Below, piece after piece: positions 32,190 to 42,846 of a stretch of DNA of 64,000 nucleotides. The stretch lies in NCBI RefSeq assembly GCF_032854445.1, contig NC_088307.1, positions 29,416,484-29,480,483 on the forward strand, read 5' to 3'. How positions within the stretch are numbered: position 1 is the stretch's first letter; every line of letters starts with the position of its first letter. The translations under genes and the position numbers were made by a program. This stretch comes from Liolophura sinensis. Taxonomy: Eukaryota > Mollusca > Polyplacophora > Chitonida > Chitonidae. The notes below the pieces were generated by a model. That model made no database searches and was not told where the DNA came from. It worked only from the letters and a program-made list of their open reading frames with translations.

Positions 32190-34110
32190 TCCACCTTTGC
32201 TTACACTCAGGCAGTGCTATGAACCCTTATATTCGCTTTACTTGTCTTGTGAATCCTTTGAAAGTACAGTTCACCTTTGCTTACACTCAGGCAGAGCTAT
32301 GAACCCTTATATTCGCTTTACTTGTCTTGTGAATCCTTTGAAAGTACAGTTCACCTTTGCTTACACTCAGGCAGAGCTATGAACCCTTATATTCGCTTTA
32401 CTTGTCTTGCGTATCCTTTGAAAGTACAGTTCACCTTTGCTTACACTCAGGCAGAGCTATGAACCCTTATATTCGCTTTACTTGTCTTGTGAATCCTTTG
32501 AAAGTACAGTTCACCTTTGCTTACACTCAGGCAGAGCTATGAACCCTTATATTCGCTTTACTTGTCTTGTGAATCCTTTGAAAGTACAGTTCACCTTTGC
32601 TTACACTCAGGCAGAGCTATGAACCCTTATATTCGCTTTACTTGTCTTGCGTATCCTTTGAAAGTACAGTCCACCTTTGCTTACACTCAGGCAGAGCTAT
32701 GAACCCTTATATTCGCTTTACTTGTCTTGTGAATCCTTTGAAAGTACAGTTCACCTTTGCTTACACTCAGGCAGAGCTATGAACCCTTATATTCGCTTTA
32801 CTTGTCTTGCGTATTCTTTGAAAGTACAGTCCACCTTTGCTTACACTCAGGCAGAGCTATGAACCCTTATATTCGCTTTACTTGTCTTGCGTATCCTTTG
32901 AAAGTACAGTCCACCTTTGCTTACACTCAGGCAGAGCTATGAACCCTTATATTCGCTTTACTTGTCTTGCGTATCCTTTGAAAGTACAGTCCACCTTTGC
33001 TTACACTCAGGCAGAGCTATGAACCCTTATATTTGCGTTACCTGTCTTGTGAATCCTTTGAAAGTACAGTCCACCTTTGCTTACACTCAGGCAGAGCTAT
33101 GAACCCTTACATTTGCTTTACTTGTCTTCTGTATCCTTTGAAAGTACAGTCCACCTTTGCTTACACTCAGGCAGAGCTATGAACCCTTATATTTGCGTTA
33201 CCTGTCTTGTGAATCCTTTGAAAGTACAGTCCACCTTTGCTTACACTCAGGCAGAGCTATGAACCCTTACATTTGCTTTACTTGTCTTCTGTATCCATTG
33301 AAAGTACAGTCCACCTTTGCTTACACTCAGGCAGAGCTATGAACCCTTACATTTGCTTTACTTGTCTTCTGTATCCATTGAAAGTACAGTCCACCTTTGC
33401 TTACACTCAGGCAGAGCTATGAACCCTTATACTTGCGTTACCTGTCTTGTTAATCCTTTGAAAGTACAATCCACCTTTGCTTACACTCAGGCAGAGCTAT
33501 GAACCCTTATATTCGCTTTACTTGTCTTGTGAATCCTTTGAAAGTACAGTCCACCTTTGCTTACACTCAGGCAGAGCTATGAACCCTTATATTCGCTTTA
33601 CTTGTCTTGTGTATCCTTTGAAAGTACAGTCCACCTTTGCTTACACTCAGGCAGAGCTATGAACCCTTATATTTGCGTTACCTGTCTTGTGAATCCTTTG
33701 AAAGTACAATCCACCTTTGCTTACACTCAGGCAGAGCTATGAACCCTTATATTCGCTTTACTTGTCTTGTGAATCCTTTGAAAGTACAGTCCACCTTTGC
33801 TTACACTCAGGCAGAGCTATGAACCCTTATATTTGCGTTACCTGTCTTGTGAATCCTTTGAAAGTACAGTCCACCTTTGCTTACACTCAGGTAGAGCTAT
33901 GAACCCTTACATTTGCTTTACGTGTCTTGTGAATCCTTTGAAAGTACAGTCCACCTTTGCTTACACTCAGGCAGAGCTATGAACCCTTATATTTGCGTTA
34001 CCTGTCTTGTGAATCCTTTGAAAGTACAGTTCACCTTTGCTTACACTCAGGCAGAGCTATGAACCCTTACATTTGCTTTACTTGTCTTCTGTATCCATTG
34101 AAAGTACAGA
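32190..34110. repeat. Tandem repeat, 80-bp unit, 24 copies
   Basis: CACCTTTGCTTACACTCAGG recurs at exact 80-bp spacing with no indel along the array. Substitution variants (ATTCGCTTTACTTG, ATTTGCGTTACCTG, TCTTCTGTATCCATTG) are grouped in blocks. Confidence 0.96.
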
Positions 34111-34664
34111 CCTGCACTAAGTAATATGCACGCTACAGCTTTGGCAGCCTTGCCGTAATTCCTTAGCAGCCTGCCAGTTGGATCCAGGAATTTTTGCAGA
34201 TTCCTTATCATCTGGTGACATCTGGAGGCCACAGTTTTTGTGTACATGTACTGTATTCTCAGCCATTTTCAGCTATTTCTGCGCATATTATAACAAGTAT
34301 ATCACTAACACCTAGCCAGGAGACTTGAGGTAGTCCTACGATGAATTTAATAACACAAACAAACATTTCATTTCAAATTTTCGCCTTTATGATTTTTAGA
34401 AAAGTCTGTCTGATGGGCACAATAAGACCTGTCTGTATTCATCCCTAAAACAGTACAACTATCCATAGCACTGAACTAGCACAATCCAATAATAACCATG
34501 GGAAAAAATGTTTACAGGCACACAATCCACTTGACCATTAAAACAATTCACAAAAACACAACAAACAAAACTAAATGGTTACTTAAAAGCAAAAGTGTCA
34601 CACTAAAAGAAGCCCTCAAATTCTCTGTAGATGTGAATGGATTATTCATGTTCGTGACAACAAA
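34111..34664. other. Unique spacer between two arrays
   Basis: No conserved protein or RNA feature seen. Confidence 0.5.
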
Positions 34665-35440
34665 CACACATAGCCAGGTACATGTACCACACAAACACAG
34701 CCATATACATGTACCACGCAAACACACACATAGCCATATACATGCACTGCACAAACACACACATAGCCATATACATGTACCACACAAACACACACATAGC
34801 CATATACATGTACCACACAAACACACACACAGCCAGGTACATGTACCTCACAAACACACACAGCCATATACATGTACCACACAAACACACACATAGCCAT
34901 ATACATGTACCACACAAACACACACAGCCATATACATGCACTGCACAAACACACACAGCCATATACATGTACCACACAACCACACACAGCCATATACATG
35001 CACCGCACACACACACACAGCTAAATACATGTACCACACACACATACAGCCATATACTGTACATGTACCACACACACATACAGCCATATACATGTACCAC
35101 ACAAACACACACAGCCAGGTACATGTACCTCACAAGCACACACAGCCATATACATGTACCTCACAAACAAACACAGCCAGGTACATGTACCGCACAAACA
35201 CAAACAGCCAGGTACATGTACCTCACAAACACACACAGCCAGGTACATGAACCGCACAAACACACACAGCCATATACATGAACCGCGCAAACACACACAG
35301 CTAAATACACGTACCTCACAAACACACACAGCTAAATACATGTACTGCACAAACACACACAGCTAAATACATGTACTGCACAAACACACACAGCCATAGA
35401 CAAGCACCACACAAAGACACACTGCTGTATACATGTACCA
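34665..35440. repeat. Tandem repeat, about 31-bp unit, left part
   Basis: Units of CACACAGCCATATACATGTA plus CCACACAAACA with length variation in the CA run. The array is interrupted by the SINE at 35453-35674. Confidence 0.92.
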
Positions 35441-35452
35441 CACAAACATACA

Positions 35453-35674
35453 GGGGGCCTCCGCGGCTCAGTCGGTTAGCGCGCTAGCTAGCCCATGCTG
35501 GCTTCCTCTCCAGCCGTAAGCGCGAAGGTCTTCCAGCAACCTGCGGATGGTCGTGGGTTTTCCCCTGGCTCTGCCCGGTTTCCACTCACCATAATGCTGG
35601 CCGCCGTTGCATAAGTGAAATATTCTTGAGTACGGCGTAAAACACCTATCAAACAAATAAATAAATAAAAAAAT
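35453..35674 (+). mobile_element. SINE family A, internally deleted, inserted in a 31-bp array, with TSD
   Basis: It has the same head and 3' end as the 42563 copy, but the B-box region is missing between GCGCGCTAGC and CATGCTGGCTTCC. The tail is (AAAT)n. Direct repeats CACAAACATACA lie at 35441-35452 and 35675-35686. Confidence 0.85.
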
Positions 35675-35686
35675 CACAAACATACA

Positions 35687-36190
35687 AAGCCATATACATG
35701 TACCACACAAGCACACACAGCCATATACATGTACCACACAAACACACAGAGCCACATACATGTACCACACACACACACACACAGCCACATGTACTGCAAA
35801 GACACACACAGACATATACATGTACCACACACAGCCATATACATGTACCCCCCCCCCCAACACACACAGGCATGTACATGTACCGCACAAACACACACAG
35901 CCATATACATGTACATGTACTACACAGACCCATAGCCATACACATGTACCACACAAACACAGCCATATACATGAACCACACAGACACATAGCCATATACA
36001 TGTACCACAAAAACACACACAGCCATGTGCAATGTACATATACCACATAAACACACACTACCATGTACATGTACTCCACAAACACACACAGCCATGTACA
36101 TGTACTGCACAAACACACATAGCCATATACATGCACCGCACACAGACACACAGCCATATACATGTACCCCACACAAACACACAAAACCCA
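35687..36190. repeat. Tandem repeat, about 31-bp unit, right part
   Basis: Continuation of the array at 34665-35440 after the SINE, with the same unit and a C run near 35850. Confidence 0.92.
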
Positions 36191-36543
36191 TTTCTCTTCA
36201 CAAGAAGCCAACAAAATATCAAAGCAACCTACATGTAAGAGACTAAAGTTTGCCATTTTAGGTCATTCTCTATCACACTAGCCCTGGACTAATGTGTTCC
36301 TGTTATGTTTGAACCGGTGCTCGCATAGTCATGACCTGCTCCCATTCCCCCCTGTAGGATATTCAGTTACATGTAACTCTTGGAAAATATTACTAACCTC
36401 CCCAGCCTGTCCAGTTACTCCTATACAATGCTTACGGTTCTGGAGCACCGTACTGAATAAAATCCTGAGCTGCTGATCATGCCAAACGTAAATATCCATC
36501 CATATTTCTTAAAGATCAACTTCTTAACTTCACAAAAATGGTA

Positions 36544-36795
36544 TTTTATTTATTTATTTGACTGGTGTTTCACGCCGTATTACGCAAGAATATTTTACTT
36601 ATACAACGCCGACCAGCATTATGGTGGGAGGAAACCGGGCACAGCCTACGACCATCCACAGGTTGCTGGTAGACCCTCCCACATACGACCGGAGAGGGAG
36701 CCAGCATGAGCTGGACTTGAACTCACAGCAATTGCATTGGTGAGAGGCTCCTGGGTCATTATGCAGCGCTAACCAGCTGAGCCACGGAGGTCCCC
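36544..36795 (-). mobile_element. SINE family A, full length, with TSD
   Basis: Reverse-oriented. It begins (TTTA)n, GACTGGTGTTTCACGCCG, and ends with the complement of the head (AACCAGCTGAGCCACGGAGG). Direct repeats CACAAAAATGGTA lie at 36531-36543 and 36796-36808. It is nested in a foldback element. Confidence 0.88.
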
Positions 36796-36918
36796 CACAA
36801 AAATGGTAATCCATCATGCTACCTGGGCCACACATTCCTTCCGTCTGAAGGTGGGGCCAGACAAATCAAAGCAGCCATTCTGTGATCTTGAAATCAGCAT
36901 AGAGGTTGAACATGAAGA

Positions 36919-37282
36919 GTGAGTGAGTGAGTGCTTGGGGTTTAACGTCGTACTTAACAATTTTTCAGTCATATGACGACAAAGGCATCATTAGGGTGCA
37001 TGTACGTGTAATGTGCCTCCTTGTTGCAGGACGGATGTCCATCGCTTTTTTATTTAGTGCTGCTTCACTGAGACGACTTACCGAAGGCAAGTAAGCCGCC
37101 CCGCCCGAGCCATTATACTGATACGGATCAACCAGTCGTTGCACTATCCCCTTCATGCTGAACGCCAAGCGAGGAAGTTACAACTTCCTCTTTTAAAGTG
37201 TTAGGTGTGACTCGATCAAGGATTGATCCTGGATCTACCGGTCCCAAAGCGGACGCCCTATCAACTGTGCTATCCGGGTCGG
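36919..37282 (-). mobile_element. tRNA-derived SINE family B, full length with TSD
   Basis: Reverse-oriented relative of the 4440-4789 element. It starts with (GTGA)n, then CTTGGGGTTTAACGTCGTAC, and ends in the tRNA-like head GTGCTATCCGGGTC. It is flanked by the 12-bp direct repeat TGAACATGAAGA (36907-36918 and 37283-37294). It sits inside a foldback element. Confidence 0.85.
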
Positions 37283-37450
37283 TGAACATGAAGAAATACA
37301 GATGGATACTTACATGTACCTTTGGGATGATTGGCTGCCTAGGATTTTATCAGTAAGGTGCTCTAGAACCCTAAGCATTATTTAAGGAGTAATCTGACAG
37401 GCTGGGGAGTTTAACAATTATCAACTGTTTTCTGAAACTTTACTGAGTGT

Positions 37451-38974
37451 CCTAAAGGGGTGAATGGAAGAAAGCCATGACTATGTAGGAACTTTAGCAG
37501 AAACATGTACAGTATGGGTTGGTCAAAAGGAAGAGACCAAGGAATCTTTTGTTCCTTTCACTGACGGAACTCCTTTTAAAAAGAACTTAGATCTTACTCA
37601 GGCATCAAGAAGGCCGGAGATAAAAGAATAAATTCAGTTACATGTACATTGTATCCAACTCCCCCCACACCTCCCAAAAAAAACACCTACAGGAAATTAC
37701 AGAAAATACAAACTGCATTATTTTTTTCTTTTAATTTTCTCAGAAAGTTAGCGGGTGGTTACTACATGTACTGCATCTGGTCTCTTTAATTCCAACAAAC
37801 ACACAAACAAAATATCTTCTTCTACCTTAGCAACATATTGCAGACATGATGAAGAAGTTATTCTCAAAGGGGAGATAACTCTATCCAGGCACAGGGGGCA
37901 CTTCCTAAGGGAGATAATTGATAACAGTACCCTTCCAGACATTGACCTGCTGAAATAAACACAGAACATGACTGTGAATGACAGAAAACAAAAAAAAAAA
38001 AAAAAAAAAGGTAAAGACTAGGCCGATCCTTTTGTTGGTCAATAGAGCGGTTGCACATGACATCTGGAGTAACATTGACTGGTATATCTGCGCGCATTAC
38101 TCTTTTGGGTTGTCAAAAGCGGATCATGCAACCCCTCTATCCCCATTATATATATTACTTCAGATGTTCGCTATGAAAAGCTGGCTCTTCTACTGCGTCA
38201 CAGCAACCTCATCTATAAATTTCCAAAAGCGGCTGCAGCTGACAGTGGGGCAATTAGGGAATTTTAGAGCAGGTTCGCCTCACGTGGTAGATGTGACGTC
38301 AACATCACAGAAGGGACTCATTGGCTGACAAAAGAACCAACCTAGACTTTACGACTGCTGGCTATTGAATTATTCCTAAGACACCTTTCTTCTTTTTTTT
38401 CTTCTTCATCTTCTTGTCAACTCAATCAATGTGATACCTCTGTACTTCCCTTGCTGGTTTTAATGTACTGGGCACTAAATAATTTGTCTGTCTGTAGTCA
38501 CAGTTGTTTCAGCTGTCAATTCTAGGTAGGTGTTCCCATGTGTCATCACTAATAAATCCATATAAGTATGAGACTAGTGGAAACTGGATAAATTCTAACT
38601 CCAACCGCCATGTTTGAATGCATACTCCTCACAGCCCATATAAGGGAGATAACCACTAACATTACTAGCCATTAGAATATTTTGCAAATCTTGTTTAATC
38701 TATTTTTAAATTGTCTGAGAAATTTTTTTATTCATCAATGTAGATTATGGTTTCCCCCTATGTCATTACTGGTGAGACTGATCCTAAACAATTATCCAGT
38801 CTGTGTGTCAAAAGGTCTAATTTGCCTAATAGTGGCAGTGATAATTGTATACATGATTGGCTTCACTGCGAGGATTATGCAGCCAAATACGGCGTTTGGA
38901 ATTGGAATTTATCTAGTTTCCACAAGTTTCATACTTGTGTGGATTTATAAGTGATGACACCAGCCCTGAATGAC
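37451..38974. other. No gene recognised
   Basis: Contains an A run at about 37989-38009 and two AAGGGAGATAA oligonucleotides (37907, 38642). Nothing else assignable. Confidence 0.5.
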
Positions 38975-39700
38975 TACACCACACTCTTTTATGTTTGTAC
39001 TGATGCTCGCATTGTCATGGAGTCCCCTTAACCCTGGTGGAAAGAATTGTAAAATTTAAAAAAAAACAGTCGTTTACTGACCTACCACACCCGTCCAGTT
39101 ACCCCTTTACAACGCTTAGGATCCTAGGGCACCTGACTGTTATAATCCTGATATGTCAATCATCTCAAAGGTAAATATCCATTCACATTTATTGAATTCC
39201 AGCACCTCCACTCACTTGTCATTTATGAAATGGACGCCATCTACAAGGGCGGAGATGCGCCGCCAGGCAGTTGGATACAAAACAACTGACCCATACTGCC
39301 CTCATTTGAGGAGGAACTGCACATGCTTTAGTTTCGTTCTCAGGTGTGCGATTTGTACATTTAATGTCAAAAGGACTAAAGTCCTAGTGTGATTGTATAA
39401 CAACAAAAGGACATCATAATTAGTATTGAAAGGGAGGGATAGTTTCTTATCCAGTTGTCTGTTGGTGCATGCATGCCATGTAGATGGCGGCCATTTCATA
39501 AATGAGAAGTGAGCTGAGAAGCTGGACTTTAATAAATATGGATAAATATTTACCTTTGGGATGACAAACATCTTGGGATTTTAACAGTCAGTTCAACATT
39601 CTAGGACTCTAAGCATTGTAAGGGAGTGACTGGACGGGGGTGGTAGTTCAGCAATCGACTGTTTTCCAAAATTTGACAATTGTTCCCGCCGGGGCATCAG
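38975..39700. mobile_element. Foldback element with about 230-270 bp inverted arms
   Basis: The left arm 38975-39245 and the right arm 39475-39700 align as reverse complements over most of their length. The most obvious stretch is ATTTATGAAATGG.CGCCAT, with flanking TAAATAT.CAT and GTCCAGTTACCCC-type blocks. No transposase frame lies between them. Confidence 0.65.
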
Positions 39701-39779
39701 TACAAAATATAAACGAGTGTGGCGCAGTCGTCCTGGGCTATGATGACACATGGGTACACCTACAAGTACCTAAAATTGA

Positions 39780-39935
39780 TAGCGGAGACAACTACTGTAT
39801 GACTACGGACAGATAAATTATTTGGTGCCCAGAAGTGGTACATTAAAGCCAGCAAGGGAAGCTTATGGAACAAGGAAGGGCTATGACAGTATACGTAACC
39901 ACAGCCCTATAGAGCCATGATTGTGAATGAACTCG
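39780..39935 (+). repeat. Dispersed repeat, copy 2
   Basis: Partner of the segment at 5565-5725, same orientation. It directly follows the foldback element at 38975-39700. Confidence 0.45.
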
Positions 39936-40289
39936 AGAGCGTTGTTGTTGTACTGAAATTTGCGTTCCATTCAGACATTATTCCCCACACGAGAATACCA
40001 CGCCAAAAGTAGAAAATTGTGTAAAAACTATCAGTTTTCATCCGTGCGTGTTGTCAGTAAGTAAAACCAATAATAATATAAAAAAAAACTCACCTTTTTC
40101 GTAACTGGGAGCCAAGTTAAAGCTTTATGACGTTTGCCAGCACGGCGCCGGCTGGATATATGAATAGGGTCTGTCACCAAGCGGGACCTAGCGGCTGGAT
40201 CACGACGTTCGAACCCAACTGTCTTATTCTTAGCCGATAATGTCTGGTTTTTGGCCCATCGTTTAGACTTACGTACGTACGATCATTTG

Positions 40290-40525
40290 TACACACGGTA
40301 ATTCTTTTCGCATGTTTGCAATGTGCTTATTCAAGGATATTCTGTATGAAGGCATTATTCTGTGTAGTTCGACTGATAAAATTCCACTTTTTTTTGAAGC
40401 CCCGAAATTGGTCAGTCAACCTAGTGTAGGTTTGTGTTGCGAAGAGAAAATTTAAAATGCTCAGCACAAATTACACTGAAAGCTGCTCTTTCATATGTGA
40501 CAAGTTTGAGGAACTATAGCTAGGG
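40290..40525 (+). mobile_element. MITE-like element copy 4
   Basis: From ATTCTTTTCGCATG to TTGAGGAACTATAG, about 235 bp, alignable along its length with the 8150-8372 copy in reverse orientation. There is no coding capacity, so this is a non-autonomous element. Confidence 0.55.
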
Positions 40526-40959
40526 TACGGTTGGTTAAGTTGGTTGCAGGTAGATGTACGTCCTTTTTATTTCAACTTTTATGCATCCGTAGGTTTCTAA
40601 AACAAAATGTAAAAAAATCAATGAAAAACTTGAAACAGTGCCTTCGTTTAGTTCTCTCTAATCTGTGATTCACTGTTCAAACGCAAAGAATATAGTCAGT
40701 CGTGCGTTTTAAGAAAAACGCGGTTTGTTTTCAAAAAAGCAACATGTGCTGTTCATGTTTACGCCAAATTTTCACCAATCAAAAAGCTCGGAAAAGATAG
40801 GTCAATAACATGAATATTAATATCCAGAGCCAAAGCACACTTAAAAGCTATTTCATTGGATAAAATACGAGGAAAAATCATAATGTTCGTTTCTATTGGT
40901 CCATTTGATTCATGACGTCGCTTTCGTTTGTATACAGCCCTCTGAAGCACGCCATTTGA

Positions 40960-41032
40960 CGCAAACGAAGACTTTGCGCGGAAAGAGGTGATCACTGATA
41001 AAAACCGCTGTATTTTTGCGAGAAGTTTTCAC
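40960..41032 (+). promoter_or_regulatory. Possible first non-coding exon and promoter of the lysine-rich gene
   Basis: A relatively CG-richer stretch (CATGACGTCGC at about 40911, a CRE-like core) precedes TTTTCAC|GTAAGG at 41032/41033, a plausible donor to pair with the acceptor at 42100. There is no TATA box or other decisive mark, and the start site is unplaced. Confidence 0.3.
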
Positions 41033-42100
41033 GTAAGGTTTGTCCAAATCACTGTTTTTCACAGAGAAACACTTGCCTAGGTGTTTCTCATCGCTGTTTG
41101 CATGACTTTTGAGCGTTTTTCAGGTGTTTGTATGCTGAAATTGGCACGGTTTTTGCCTCCCGAGAAGGAAGCACTGGTCAAATTTCTGCAAGCTCAGCGT
41201 AACAAAGAAAGACATGTTTGCCCTCACAGTTGTAGTAGTGCCCTAAAGTTCCCCAGTTTCACATACCTGATAAGTGTAACAGATCAGCCATAAACTTAGT
41301 GTATTCAAAGGAAACCTTTTTCCGAGCTTTCATCAGCTGCGCTACATCAGCGAGCGGTTTGAATCGGCAGTTAAATAAACTCGGGATGATCGAATGATGA
41401 AGAGTTTCTAGAAAACGTCTTCACCGGCGATTGCTTTTTTGTTTATTATTTTTTGGGTTCCGGTTTTTTTTTGTTTGTCTTCTTTTTGTTCAGTTTGCAA
41501 GATTGAAACGGTTTATATATATTTATACGTGTAAATTCAGGAAATAAATAAATTTGTTTTTCAGTACCGGTACCAGAAGATGAACTTTGAATTTAATTTC
41601 CCTGTTCATGTCAGTCGACATCATTGTGTTACTTTTCATAAGATTTCATCTCCACAAGTTGATCTGGGACACTTAAATGTCATTTGGTTCTCAACTATTC
41701 AAAATGATTTTATCCGTCCACCAGTATCTGTGACCAAGTTACAACTCCAACTGTTGTACATATACGGTTGTAATCTTTGGTGGATGCATGGATACAGAGG
41801 TAACAGTGTGTCAAAGGCACACTTCCGTGCTTGTTACGGTAACCAGAATGCCATTCCACTACACATCTACAATATAAATAGGCATGACTTTGCATACGGG
41901 CTACATCTCGCAGTTTTTTTTTGCAGACATATGCAGTTAATATATTTTTTTTGATGAATACATTATAGACATAGAGGTTGGTGCGGCGTTGTCTTGCAGC
42001 AGTTACCATGGTAACCATATTGCCAATTTTCCTGAATTATGTCTCCTGTACAAACTATGTCACTGTCTGATGTGTCATGTTTGTGTTAATCCTTGTTCAG
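41033..42100 (+). other. Putative 5' intron of the lysine-rich gene
   Basis: The open frame 41580-41954 has no family motif and an AT-rich, intron-like composition. It is treated as non-coding. Confidence 0.45.
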
Positions 42101-42117
42101 GTGTCAACGTTGTCGGA

Positions 42118-42181
42118 ATGGCAGCTAGGAAAGGCGCAACAAAAGCCAAGGCTCCAGCCGGGGATAGCGGTGTTAAAAAAG
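42118..42181 (+). CDS. Lysine-rich protein, coding exon 1
   Basis: Encodes MAARKGATKAKAPAGDSGVK K plus one base. The ATG is 18 nt into an exon that begins after CCTTGTTCAG (42101). Donor AAAAAAG|GTAAAA, phase 1. The acceptor upstream implies a 5' non-coding exon. Confidence 0.75.
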
Positions 42182-42814
42182 GTAAAATAAGAAGATGTGG
42201 TAAGGTACTTGGGACTCAAAATTAACTCTGGTTTGCTGGTCTTTATCCAAGAATATGGTTTAAACTGGATGGTACATTTATAGATTTAGATGATAATAAA
42301 TCACTAAATAGTTTGATCATGTTACTTGACTCAAGTACCAGTAGATTTTGAAGGGCGGCGGCCCTATTGGCTTGTGACATGTTGTGGTTAATTTGAACTC
42401 CTGGGTACATTTTGACCACTGGGTACATGTAACTGGTTTTTGATCATGGACTATTTCTTTGCTTACTTTGCATGTGAGCTATTTGATGTGAGAGTAGGTG
42501 AGATATTTCCTAAAATGCACTGGTTAGGGTGTTGAATACATGTAATACTTCTGACTGACTTCAGGGGCCTCCGTGGCTCAGTCGGTTAGCGCGCTAGCGC
42601 AGCGTAGTGACCCAGAAGCCTCTCACCAATGCGGTCGCTGTGAGTTCAAGACCAGCTCATGCTGGCTTCCTCTCCGGCCGTACGTGGGAAGGTCTGTCAG
42701 CAACCTGCGGATGGTCGTGGGTTTCCGCCGGGCTCTGCCCGGTTTCCACCCACCATAATGCTGGCCGCCGTCGTATAAGTGAAATAGTCTTGAGTACGGC
42801 GTAAAACACCAATC

Positions 42815-42846
<32 letters not shown>

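Larger units (their letters stand above)
36290..37450. mobile_element. Foldback element with inverted arms, carrying two nested SINEs
   Basis: The left arm (36290-36520, ending near CGTAAATATCCATCCATATT) and the right arm (about 37295-37450, ATGGATACTTACATGTACCT onward) are inverted relatives of each other. The same arms bound the element at 38975-39700. SINEs at 36544-36795 and 36919-37282 are inserted in the centre. Confidence 0.6.

Noticed and set aside
32197-33982. Series of 61-codon frames every 80 bp
   Set aside because: The same frame repeated by the 80-bp array, each ending at the same stop in the unit.
34498-36256. Several His/Thr- or Cys/Val/Tyr-rich frames on both strands
   Set aside because: Translations of the 31-bp CA-rich minisatellite and the inserted SINE. 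No independent coding evidence.
41580-41954. 124-codon frame upstream of the lysine-rich gene
   Set aside because: No conserved motif, AT-rich tail, and it overlaps the inferred 5' intron.
42563-42640. Possible tRNA gene (A and B boxes)
   Set aside because: It is the head of a SINE with tail and target duplication. The sequence does not fold into a complete cloverleaf with acceptor stem.
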